Positions 14,047 through 20,115 of a DNA stretch of 22,178 nucleotides are shown piece by piece. The notes under the pieces are model-generated. The model was not told the DNA's origin, searched no databases, and saw only the letters and a list, made by a program, of their open reading frames with translations. Source of the DNA: a virus. A program made the position numbers and the translations under genes. The stretch spans positions 1 to 22,178 of the IMG/VR virus record IMGVR_UViG_3300031977_002166; one strand, given 5' to 3'. The first letter of the stretch is position 1. Each line of letters opens with the position of its first letter.

Positions 14047-14221
14047 CATCATCCTTGTCAGCAAAGTAGCCGCAGGAGAAAAAACCAAACTCAGGAGAGA
14101 AATTTATGACGAGCTTGTTGAAAAAGAACGCAACTCCCACCCGAACACGGTATCTAAAGAGCGTAAAACTACCAAGCGCGACGATGCTAAAGCCCGGCGG
14201 AAACAACAAGAAGCTGGGTAA
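13940..14221 (+). CDS. hypothetical basic protein
   Basis: A 93-residue protein with a beta-rich N-terminal half and a long, strongly basic helical tail (about residues 50-93, many Lys and Arg), suggesting nucleic-acid or ribosome contact. AAGGAGA lies 7-8 bases before the ATG. The tail shares DNA with the GP88-like frame. No family recognised. Confidence 0.65.
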   Translation: MQMWHRRKDGTIVEFLIRTDPPEALYWMTYKLKVSDIILVSKVAAGEKTKLRREIYDELVEKERNSHPNTVSKERKTTKRDDAKARRKQQEAG

Positions 14222-14786
14222 TAAAATTACTACGGGTGCTTGGAAAGGCGCTGCAATCTACAGCTTAACTCTTGAAGAACGAAACTCTTGCCCAACCGAC
14301 TGTGAGCAGTGGTACAACTGTTACGGTAACAACATGCCGTTTGCTGCGCGTTACGATCATACACACCCCACGTTCTTATCGTGTCTTGAGCAGAACCTAA
14401 GTGACCTCATCAACAAACACATTTGGCGCAAGGACCAACCCCTGGCTATTCGGCTCCATGTACTTGGCGACTTCTACAGCGTTAGTTACGTAGAGTGGTG
14501 GAAAGCATGGCTGCTTGATTGGCACTCAATCAAAGTATGGGGGTACACGCACCACGATCCACAATCCGAGATTGGTATAGCTATCGCCGAGCTTAACAAA
14601 CTAGACAACTGCCACATCCGATTCTCAGACGACAAAACAGTCGAAGACACATACCAGGCTAATGTTGTTGCAACGGACAACGAACCAGGTATCACGTGCC
14701 CCGAACAAACAAACGCAACAGCCAGCTGCAGTACTTGTGCGTTGTGCTGGAGCACTCAAAAACCAATCAATTTTTTGAAGCATTAA
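14106..14786 (+). CDS. GP88-like phage protein with Cys clusters
   Basis: A 226-residue protein resembling the phage GP88 family. It has a conserved opening (KLGNKITTGAWKG), then SCPTDCEQWYNCYG with three Cys, then a Cys-rich C-terminus (CPEQ..., CSTCALCW), together a likely metal or Fe-S site. The function of the family is not known to me. The 14106 start has AGGAGA 7 bases upstream, but the family-like sequence begins at ATG 14184 (200 residues), which has no ribosome binding site. The extra 26 residues overlap the previous gene in another frame. Operator copy 5 comes right after the stop. Confidence 0.7.
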   Translation: MTSLLKKNATPTRTRYLKSVKLPSATMLKPGGNNKKLGNKITTGAWKGAAIYSLTLEERNSCPTDCEQWYNCYGNNMPFAARYDHTHPTFLSCLEQNLSDLINKHIWRKDQPLAIRLHVLGDFYSVSYVEWWKAWLLDWHSIKVWGYTHHDPQSEIGIAIAELNKLDNCHIRFSDDKTVEDTYQANVVATDNEPGITCPEQTNATASCSTCALCWSTQKPINFLKH

Positions 14787-14789
14787 AGT

Positions 14790-14804
14790 ATTAGCTGTGC
14801 TAAT
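14790..14804. promoter_or_regulatory. ATTAG-N5-CTAAT operator, copy 5
   Basis: ATTAG CTGTG CTAAT, with inner pairing to ATTAGC TGT GCTAAT, lies in the gap between the GP88-like gene and the helicase. TAATAT at 14801 overlaps the right arm and could be a -10 box. The nearest -35-like TTGAAG (14775) is 20 bases away, longer than ideal. Confidence 0.55.
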
Positions 14805-14816
14805 ATTATGGACCAA

Positions 14817-14834
14817 GGATAGGTGACATTAGGA
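14817..14834 (+). promoter_or_regulatory. paired GGA motifs in helicase leader, candidate CsrA site
   Basis: GGA occurs at 14817-14819 in ACCAAGGATAGG, close to the known CsrA consensus (ACARGGAUG), and at 14832-14834 in TTAGGATTATG, which overlaps the apparent ribosome binding site. The 15-base gap suits one CsrA dimer bridging two sites. The AGGA is only 2 bases from the ATG, an unusually short spacing. Confidence 0.35.
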
Positions 14835-14836
14835 TT

Positions 14837-16183
14837 ATGAAACCGTTCGAGCATCAAACCAAAACCACCGACTTCATACTTCAGAAGCCCGGTGTTCTCA
14901 TTACTTCTGACCCAGGCACAGGTAAAACGCGCAGTGTTATTGATGCGTATTCAAAGCGTCGTTCGGGCCGCATGCTGGTTCTGGCTCCTCTTTCTATCCT
15001 TGAAGCTAGCTGGGCAGATGATATTCGAAAGTTCCAACCCGGCCTCACTTGTTCGGTGGCCTACGCCAAAAATCGACTCGCGGCGTTTAACGATGACACA
15101 GACATCGTCGTCACTAATCACGATGCCGTTAAATGGCTTGCCAAAATGCCCAGCCTACTCGAGTCCTTCGACACGCTCTGCATCGACGAGTTCACGGCGT
15201 TCAAGAACAAAGACAGTCAACGCTCGAAAGCGATGGCGAAAGTTGCAAAGCACTTTGAGTACCGCATTGCTATGTCAGGTACCCCAAACAGCAACACGAT
15301 ACTGGACATCTGGCACCCAGCGTTTCTTGTAGACGACGGCGAACGTCTCGGTGTTCGGTTCCACAGTTTCCGTGGTGCAGTCTGTCAGCCACAGTTCAAC
15401 GGCTTCGCCAACGTGTGGGTTGATCGACCCGACGCACAAGAAATCGTTGCGGCTGCACTCTTCGATATCAACATCCGCTTCGCACTAGAAGAGTGCATCG
15501 ACATGCCTGAGCAGGTTGTGTCAACGCGGCTTGTTGATCTCGACAAAAAGACAATGGCTGCTTACCAGATGCTTGCTGATGACAGTGTCCTGTACACACC
15601 CAAAGGCACAGTCAACGCAATACACGCTGGAGCCAAAGTAAAGAAGCTACTGCAGCTATGCACCGGTGCGGTCTACGACGAGCAGGGTGTAGCACAAGGC
15701 ATACACAAAGAACGCTACGACCTTGTGATGCAGCTGGTGCAGGAGCGCAAGCACTCATTGGTTGCGTTCAACTGGCAGCACGAGCGAGATCACCTTACTG
15801 AACTCGCCGACAAACTATCTATCAAGTACGGCGTTATCGACGGATCAACGCCTGCTAACAAACGCAAAGACATTGTTGATCGCATGCAAGCAGGGCAACT
15901 GCAGGTGGTGTTTGCCCACCCACAATCTGCTGGTCATGGCCTAACCATGACAAAAGCGACATCAGTTATCTGGGCGTCACCCACTTACAACGCTGAGCAC
16001 TACCAGCAGTTCAACCGACGCATCTACCGCGCAGGACAAACCCAGCGCACGGAAGTTATTCGGATTGCAGCAAACAACACCTGGGAGCCAGCAGTGTTCG
16101 ACAAGCTCGAAAGCAAGCTCAGTCGAATGGAAGAGTTACTTGGAATATTGAATCAATCAACGTCACTACGAGAAACAGCATGA
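14837..16183 (+). CDS. SNF2-type superfamily 2 helicase
   Basis: A 448-residue DEAD/SNF2-like ATPase. Motifs are HQ near the start (6-7), Walker A DPGTGKT (25-31), LAPLSIL motif Ia (49-55), DEFT (117-120) as Walker B, SGTP (147-150) as motif III, and a C-terminal helicase domain with SAGHGLTMTKA and FNRRIYRAGQ (motifs V and VI, about residues 355-402). Such phage proteins translocate on duplex DNA and serve replication, recombination or DNA remodelling. The start fits the family; its ribosome binding site is odd (AGGA 2 bases away). The stop overlaps the next start by ATGA. Confidence 0.92.
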   Translation: MKPFEHQTKTTDFILQKPGVLITSDPGTGKTRSVIDAYSKRRSGRMLVLAPLSILEASWADDIRKFQPGLTCSVAYAKNRLAAFNDDTDIVVTNHDAVKWLAKMPSLLESFDTLCIDEFTAFKNKDSQRSKAMAKVAKHFEYRIAMSGTPNSNTILDIWHPAFLVDDGERLGVRFHSFRGAVCQPQFNGFANVWVDRPDAQEIVAAALFDINIRFALEECIDMPEQVVSTRLVDLDKKTMAAYQMLADDSVLYTPKGTVNAIHAGAKVKKLLQLCTGAVYDEQGVAQGIHKERYDLVMQLVQERKHSLVAFNWQHERDHLTELADKLSIKYGVIDGSTPANKRKDIVDRMQAGQLQVVFAHPQSAGHGLTMTKATSVIWASPTYNAEHYQQFNRRIYRAGQTQRTEVIRIAANNTWEPAVFDKLESKLSRMEELLGILNQSTSLRETA

Positions 16184-16545
16184 ATATCAATGAACTAATC
16201 GAACAGCGCGTAAACCTTCAAACACAGATAGATGAACTCAATGCGCAGTTAAAAGAACTCAACAAGCAAAAGGAAGCAAACCAAATCCTTTTGTTTGACG
16301 AGATGGGTAAGCAGGGCGTTACTCGCACCGCAAACGCGATGGCCTCTGTTTCCATAAACGAAACTGTTAAACCAGAAATCGAGTCGTACGACGAGTACAT
16401 CGCCTACGTCCAAGAAACTGGTGATTTCAGTTTATTCACCACGGCACTTAAGCAAGCTCCGTTCCAGGAACTACTTGCTGCAGGTATACAAGTTCCCGGC
16501 CTCAAACCTAGAACATACCGCCGCCTCAACATGCGCAAACTCTAA
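16180..16545 (+). CDS. coiled-coil protein of replication module
   Basis: A 121-residue protein. Residues 1-40 form a strong coiled coil (heptads of Leu/Ile with Glu, Gln, Lys). The C-terminal half (about 65-121) has a conserved-looking block, SYDEYIAYVQETGDFSLF, then VPGLKPRTYRRLNMRKL, a pattern I recall from small proteins beside phage helicases and nucleases. It overlaps the helicase gene by ATGA, so it may be its partner. Function not known. Confidence 0.7.
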   Translation: MNINELIEQRVNLQTQIDELNAQLKELNKQKEANQILLFDEMGKQGVTRTANAMASVSINETVKPEIESYDEYIAYVQETGDFSLFTTALKQAPFQELLAAGIQVPGLKPRTYRRLNMRKL

Positions 16546-16558
16546 GGAATCATTAGAT

Positions 16559-17227
16559 ATGGCAAAAGCACAAGCAATCGCTCTAGTAGCAAACGAAGTA
16601 CCAGCACACGTAATCAATGCAGGCATTGGTCGCGGCAACGAAGACGTCGGTAACGCCCTGGCAATACCGCGCATCAAGCTGCTGCAAAAGATGTCTCCCG
16701 AAGTCGACAAGTACAGCCCCAAGTACGTCGAGGGTGCAGAGCCCGGTGCGTTCATCAACAGTATCACCGGCGAGGTGTACGGTGACGAACTCTACGCTCT
16801 CAACCTCAAGTTCAAAATCGAGTATGTCGTATGGCGTAACCTCGATATCGGTGGCGGCTTGCTTGGTAACTTCACGTCGCAAGCAGAAGCTGAAGCAGCT
16901 GTCGCGGCACAAGAAAAGCCGTCGGACTATGAGATCAAAGACACTCATACACACGTCCTGCTGCTCAAGAACCCGACCACCGGCGAAGTCTCTTCACCCG
17001 TGTTGATGGATTTCACTGTATCCAAACTGCGCACATCACGTGCTTGGAATACACAAATCGCAACCAAGGGTGGCGATCGATTCGCTAGTCTGTGGAAGCT
17101 CAAGTCAATCCCCGTTGAATCACGTACTGGACAACAGTTCATGAACCTCGACGTTGAGTGCCTTGGCTGGACAACAGAAGAGGACTACAAGGTTGCAGAA
17201 GAGTTGTACGAACAGTTCTCTGCATAA
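16559..17227 (+). CDS. hypothetical replication-module protein, possibly ssDNA-binding
   Basis: A 222-residue soluble protein with an ordered beta-rich core, an acidic C-terminus (EEDYKVAEELYEQF) and the opening IPRIKLLQKMSPEV (about residues 36-49), seen in phage proteins beside helicases and nucleases. An acidic tail and this position are typical of ssDNA-binding proteins, but no OB-fold signature can be confirmed by eye. The ATG at 16559 has AAGGA upstream. The next gene starts within 4 bases. Confidence 0.65.
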   Translation: MAKAQAIALVANEVPAHVINAGIGRGNEDVGNALAIPRIKLLQKMSPEVDKYSPKYVEGAEPGAFINSITGEVYGDELYALNLKFKIEYVVWRNLDIGGGLLGNFTSQAEAEAAVAAQEKPSDYEIKDTHTHVLLLKNPTTGEVSSPVLMDFTVSKLRTSRAWNTQIATKGGDRFASLWKLKSIPVESRTGQQFMNLDVECLGWTTEEDYKVAEELYEQFSA

Positions 17228-17230
17228 TGA

Positions 17231-17662
17231 ATGAACGAGCACAGCTTTATACGAGCTGTGCATCGTCGTTTGCCTGCCGATATTCTGCGGTGGAAGATAA
17301 ACGACTCATATGCGGGCGGAGTACCGGATGCGTTTTACGCCGGTGCGGCCCGCTGCCTTTTTGTCGAATACAAGTTTGTAAAAATCCCGGTTCGTGACTC
17401 CACGAATCTAAGAATAGGCTTATCTGAACAGCAAAAGCTGTGGCTCAACAAAATGCACGATCTAGACCAGTTTGTTGGCGTCGTGGTAGGCTCGCAGGAA
17501 AACGCGATTATTTTACTAAATGGCGCGTGGAATCAGTCCATCACCAAAACTACGTTTATGCAGCATTCATCAACTGTTGCTAACGTCGCCGACTGGATTC
17601 ACAGCCATTGCTGGAAACAAGATCATGACCACGAAGAAGGAATCTTCTGTGGCAGCGAATAA
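17231..17662 (+). CDS. VRR-NUC-type PD-(D/E)XK endonuclease
   Basis: A 143-residue nuclease resembling phage VRR-NUC proteins. It shows GGVPD (29-33), FVEYK (44-48) supplying Glu46 and Lys48, and a conserved SEQQ (65-68), in the usual order and spacing of the PD-(D/E)XK core. VRR-NUC enzymes cut branched or flap DNA and may act in Holliday-junction or replication-end processing with the SNF2-type helicase upstream. The ribosome binding site is weak, so translation may be coupled to the preceding gene, 3 bases away. Its 3' end overlaps the XRE regulator gene. Confidence 0.8.
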   Translation: MNEHSFIRAVHRRLPADILRWKINDSYAGGVPDAFYAGAARCLFVEYKFVKIPVRDSTNLRIGLSEQQKLWLNKMHDLDQFVGVVVGSQENAIILLNGAWNQSITKTTFMQHSSTVANVADWIHSHCWKQDHDHEEGIFCGSE

Positions 17663-17981
17663 CCTGCGAAGAATCTGGGATGCTAAAAAAGCCGAGATCG
17701 GAGTCACGCAATCAGAAGCTGCCAAGGAGCTGGGCTGGACCCAGGGTGCTGTTGCGCAATACCTCAACAACATTACTGAGCTTAACGCCTCAGCAACAAT
17801 CAAACTCGCTAACTTTCTGGGTGTAGACCCAAGAGACATCAACCCTGACGCGACAGATGAGTTTCCGTTGTACATCGCCTTCCCCCGCGAAGGAGACGTG
17901 CCGCTAACAATCGACCTATCGCAAAAATACACCGCGCATAAAGAGCGCGATGGCAGCGTCGTACTGACTCCAAAGAAGTGA
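17625..17981 (+). CDS. XRE-family regulator (Cro/CI-like)
   Basis: A 118-residue protein with a helix-turn-helix of the XRE type: VTQSEAAKELGWTQGAVAQYLNN (about residues 27-49) followed by the LANFLGVDP helix (64-72). The C-terminal part is short and lacks a LexA-like peptidase, so it is not a self-cleaving repressor. A GTG at 17649 has GAAGAAGGA 7 bases upstream and is the alternative start; the ATG has no clear site. Its place before attP and int, and overlap with the nuclease gene, suggest the lysogeny switch. It is a natural candidate to bind ATTAG-N5-CTAAT. Confidence 0.85.
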   Translation: MTTKKESSVAANNLRRIWDAKKAEIGVTQSEAAKELGWTQGAVAQYLNNITELNASATIKLANFLGVDPRDINPDATDEFPLYIAFPREGDVPLTIDLSQKYTAHKERDGSVVLTPKK

Positions 17982-18083
17982 CACTTTGTGACAGTTCAAT
18001 ACTAAACAAAGTGAAATAACAGTAACTTACGACCCATCAAAAGTGGCTGAAAGTGTTGGAATTACTAACATCGTGCCAGCCGA

Positions 18084-18115
18084 CGGAGAAAATCCCTCCT
18101 TCTCCGCCAATTTTT
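18084..18115. other. probable attP core: tRNA-Ser 3' end sequence, also a hairpin
   Basis: AATCCCTCCTTCTCCGCCA (18091-18109) is the T-arm, acceptor and CCA end expected for a tRNA-Ser gene, without the rest of a tRNA. It lies 69 bases before the integrase gene. Tyrosine integrases commonly recombine at tRNA 3' ends, and the phage copy restores the gene after insertion. The same bases form a 7-bp hairpin, CGGAGAA with TTCTCCG (18084-18106), followed by a T run (18111-18115), so it may also terminate the XRE gene. Confidence 0.65.
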
Positions 18116-18158
18116 AAACCCCTTGCTATATAAGGCTTTCCGGCGATATCCTCGTCAG

Positions 18159-18172
18159 CTGTGACACAGGAG
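18159..18172 (+). promoter_or_regulatory. integrase leader with CTGTGACA motif and ribosome binding site
   Basis: CTGTGACA at 18159-18166 is an exact copy of the left-end repeat, followed by AGGAG (18168-18172) 6 bases from the TTG start of int. A 7-base match TGTGACA also occurs at 17987, on the other side of the att core. The sites could be regulator operators or integrase arm sites. Confidence 0.5.
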
Positions 18173-18178
18173 TGACAG

Positions 18179-19210
18179 TTGGCTACGATAGTTAATAGAA
18201 ACGGCAAGTTCGTCGTGCGCATCAGGAAGGCAAATTTCAAGCCCGAAAACCGCACCTTTTCAACCCGCACAGCAGCAAAACAATGGGCGCTGCAGACCGA
18301 AGCTGCAATGGACAACGGTTCCTGGGTCTCGGTAAGTGAAGCACGAATCACGGACCTGGACTCGTTGTTCACGCGTTATATCAAAGAAATCCATAGCGTT
18401 AAGCCATTCGGCAAAAGCAAACTCGCAACCGTAAGAAGCACAGCACGAAGAGTCGGGCACTTGCGTCTTGCAGACCTGTCTCCTGACTTTGTTTTGATGT
18501 ATGCAAAACAGCGTGCCAGGGAAGTACGACCGTCGACGCTCAACCAGGAGCTCACTTACTTCGCACAAGCTATCGATGTAGCACGGACCCTGTGGAACGC
18601 ACCACTCAAAGACAACCCTGTTCGCGCAGCCATGGGTGTTATGTCTCAGCTCAATATGATTCAAGGAAGCAGGAAACGTGAACGACGACCCACGGATGAC
18701 GAACTAGAACTGTTGTTCGAGCTAGCAGGTGACAGCTGGATCGGGCCTATGATCAAGATTGCTGTGGAAACTGGGCTACGTCAGAGCGAAATCCATCGCC
18801 TGGAATGGAGCGACATAGACTTTGACCGTGGTACGTTGCTCATCAGGGACCGAAAAGACCCGAAGAAAAAAGAGGGTAATCATCAGCTATTACCCCTACT
18901 TCCGGTCACGAGAGAGACGCTCCTACGTGAAAAGCAGCAGAGTAAGCAGACCGGTAGGGTGTTCGAGGACGTTCAGCTCGCGGCCTCTATCAGTGATAAG
19001 TTCGCCAAGCTCACCAAAAAAGGCGGAATCATCGACTTACGCTTCCATGACCTACGTCACGAAGCGATAAGCCGAATGTTCGAGCGGGGGATGAGTATCG
19101 AACAGGTCGCTGCAATAAGTGGGCACAAAACATGGACTAACTTGCGACGCTATACTCAATTAAGTCATCAGTCGCTATCGCTTGCTTACGAAAAGCCCCT
19201 TCAACAATAG
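18179..19210 (+). CDS. int: tyrosine-type integrase
   Basis: A 343-residue site-specific recombinase. Catalytic residues in order are Arg201 (GLRQSE), Lys226, His290 and Arg293 (HDLRHE), His316 (GHKT) and the nucleophile Tyr325 (RRYTQL). The N-terminal arm domain (1-50) and core-binding domain (54-150) have the usual size. It inserts the phage genome at a host site, here probably a tRNA-Ser gene, given the attP just upstream. The start is TTG at 18179 with AGGAG 6 bases upstream and no ATG nearby. The 3' end overlaps a minus-strand gene by 74 bases. Confidence 0.96.
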   Translation: MATIVNRNGKFVVRIRKANFKPENRTFSTRTAAKQWALQTEAAMDNGSWVSVSEARITDLDSLFTRYIKEIHSVKPFGKSKLATVRSTARRVGHLRLADLSPDFVLMYAKQRAREVRPSTLNQELTYFAQAIDVARTLWNAPLKDNPVRAAMGVMSQLNMIQGSRKRERRPTDDELELLFELAGDSWIGPMIKIAVETGLRQSEIHRLEWSDIDFDRGTLLIRDRKDPKKKEGNHQLLPLLPVTRETLLREKQQSKQTGRVFEDVQLAASISDKFAKLTKKGGIIDLRFHDLRHEAISRMFERGMSIEQVAAISGHKTWTNLRRYTQLSHQSLSLAYEKPLQQ

Positions 19211-19382
19211 CTGCGACTTGTGTGGTTGGAAACAGATACTTCTTACCGCGTTTAACGTACGGAATATCCAACTTATTCGCGTACAGTTGGTTGTAGAGAG
19301 TGGAGCGCTGAACCTTCAACACCTCCGCAAGCTCTGATAAGTCCATAAACGGACCGTACTTATCAAGCATCCACTCAGCCAT
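19137..19382 (-). CDS. small HTH protein, excisionase-like
   Basis: An 81-residue protein whose residues 12-50 match the MerR/AlpA-type helix-turn-helix used by excisionases and small phage regulators (SELAEVLKVQRSTLYNQLY, then YVKRGKKYLFP). Such proteins bend DNA and act as integrase directionality factors or transcription regulators. It starts with AGGAGGT upstream on the minus strand and overlaps the DUF3310 gene. Its 3' end runs 74 bases into int on the other strand. The Xis role is inferred from fold and position. Confidence 0.75.
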   Translation of the reverse strand: MAEWMLDKYGPFMDLSELAEVLKVQRSTLYNQLYANKLDIPYVKRGKKYLFPTTQVAAIVEGAFRKQAIATDDLIEYSVAS

Positions 19383-19596
19383 TCTCGTTTACCTCCTGTA
19401 TCAATCTATCTAGGTACCACCTCGCCTTTCGCAGATCTTCAATGGGCGCATTTTTGTAGCGCCAACGGTGTAAGTATTTTTTGATGTTCCCGTCTAAGTA
19501 GTACTGGAAACCGTCGCCCAAGTTGTCTTTCAAGTACTCAATGCACTCAATCGAACCTTGGTTGTAGTGGGGTGGCTTATTTACTGCGTCCTGCAT
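19375..19596 (-). CDS. DUF3310 family protein
   Basis: A 73-residue protein with the DUF3310 pattern: PPHYNQGSIECIEYL at the start, GNIKKYLHRWRYKN in the middle, and a helix DLRKARWYLDRLI. Common in phages of many hosts; proposed nucleotide-related roles are unproven. First gene of a two-gene minus-strand unit preceded by operator copy 6, with AAGGA about 10 bases upstream of the ATG. The length is the usual one for the domain alone. Confidence 0.88.
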   Translation of the reverse strand: MQDAVNKPPHYNQGSIECIEYLKDNLGDGFQYYLDGNIKKYLHRWRYKNAPIEDLRKARWYLDRLIQEVNENG

Positions 19597-19621
19597 AATC
19601 CGTAATCCTTACGCATCAATT

Positions 19622-19636
19622 ATTAGCAGAACTAAT
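19622..19636. promoter_or_regulatory. ATTAG-N5-CTAAT operator, copy 6 (minus-strand unit)
   Basis: ATTAG CAGAA CTAAT lies 26 bases upstream of the DUF3310 start, on the minus-strand transcript. On that strand TATATT overlaps the palindrome as a possible -10 box, with a weak TTTAGT 17 bases before it. It places the minus-strand HTH/DUF3310 unit under the same control as the plus-strand genes. Confidence 0.55.
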
Positions 19637-19709
19637 ATACTCCTTATTGGATAGAAACTAAAACAAAAGTAAGTAAAAACCAAACTAGCTGTAGGATTTG
19701 TCAGAATTA

Positions 19710-19728
19710 GTGTCGCAATAAGCGACAC
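19710..19728. other. perfect 7-bp hairpin in intergenic gap
   Basis: GTGTCGC (19710-19716), loop AATAA, GCGACAC (19722-19728). It sits just after the stop of the tail chaperone gene on the minus strand. There is no T-run on either side, so it may be a weak or Rho-assisted transcript end, an RNA stabiliser or a protein site. Confidence 0.5.
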
Positions 19729-19734
19729 GTGTAA

Positions 19735-20115
19735 TTATTGTGGCATTTCGGGTAGAAGGGCTATGACTTCGTCTTCAGACGTACAGTCACCAACAACCGA
19801 TGGGAAGTCACGAAGCGCCTGTCTGTAAGTACGCCACGCTTCTTTTTGGGGGTCTGTAAGTGGTGAATCAGGAACCTGGGTCCAGTCGCTTGCTTCAAGC
19901 TTCAAATTGCGTGTTATTCGTGCGGTGACTTGTGGGTCAAAAACAACCTCGGATGCAGTTGGTACACCGTCGATAATCTTATCGTAGATGAATGTATCAA
20001 CTTCCCCTTCGTAGGCAGCTTCGCCTGCCTCTAAGACAAGGGAAAGGGACTCTGGATTAATAGAGGTGACCTGTTTGATGATGCCGGTCGCAACGTCATA
20101 AACGGTATAAATCAT
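19735..20115 (-). CDS. phage tail assembly chaperone (tail_APC type)
   Basis: A 126-residue protein whose C-terminal half has the typical SDWTQVPDSPLTDPQKEAW segment and RTYRQALRDFP helix (about residues 75-105) of phage tail assembly chaperones of the APC/Gp38-like family. Members sit next to tail-fibre or tail-tip genes and help them fold. The gene starts in an ATGA overlap with the tail-tip gene upstream on the minus strand, with a weak ribosome binding site, so it is coupled. It is the last gene of the tail module seen here. Confidence 0.85.
   Translation of the reverse strand: MIYTVYDVATGIIKQVTSINPESLSLVLEAGEAAYEGEVDTFIYDKIIDGVPTASEVVFDPQVTARITRNLKLEASDWTQVPDSPLTDPQKEAWRTYRQALRDFPSVVGDCTSEDEVIALLPEMPQ

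Noticed and set aside
18035-18109. A functional tRNA-Ser gene before int
   Set aside because: AGTGGCTGA and the 3' end are tRNA-like, but the expected 5' acceptor strand does not pair with the TTCTCCG end and no anticodon stem is seen, so it is an att remnant.
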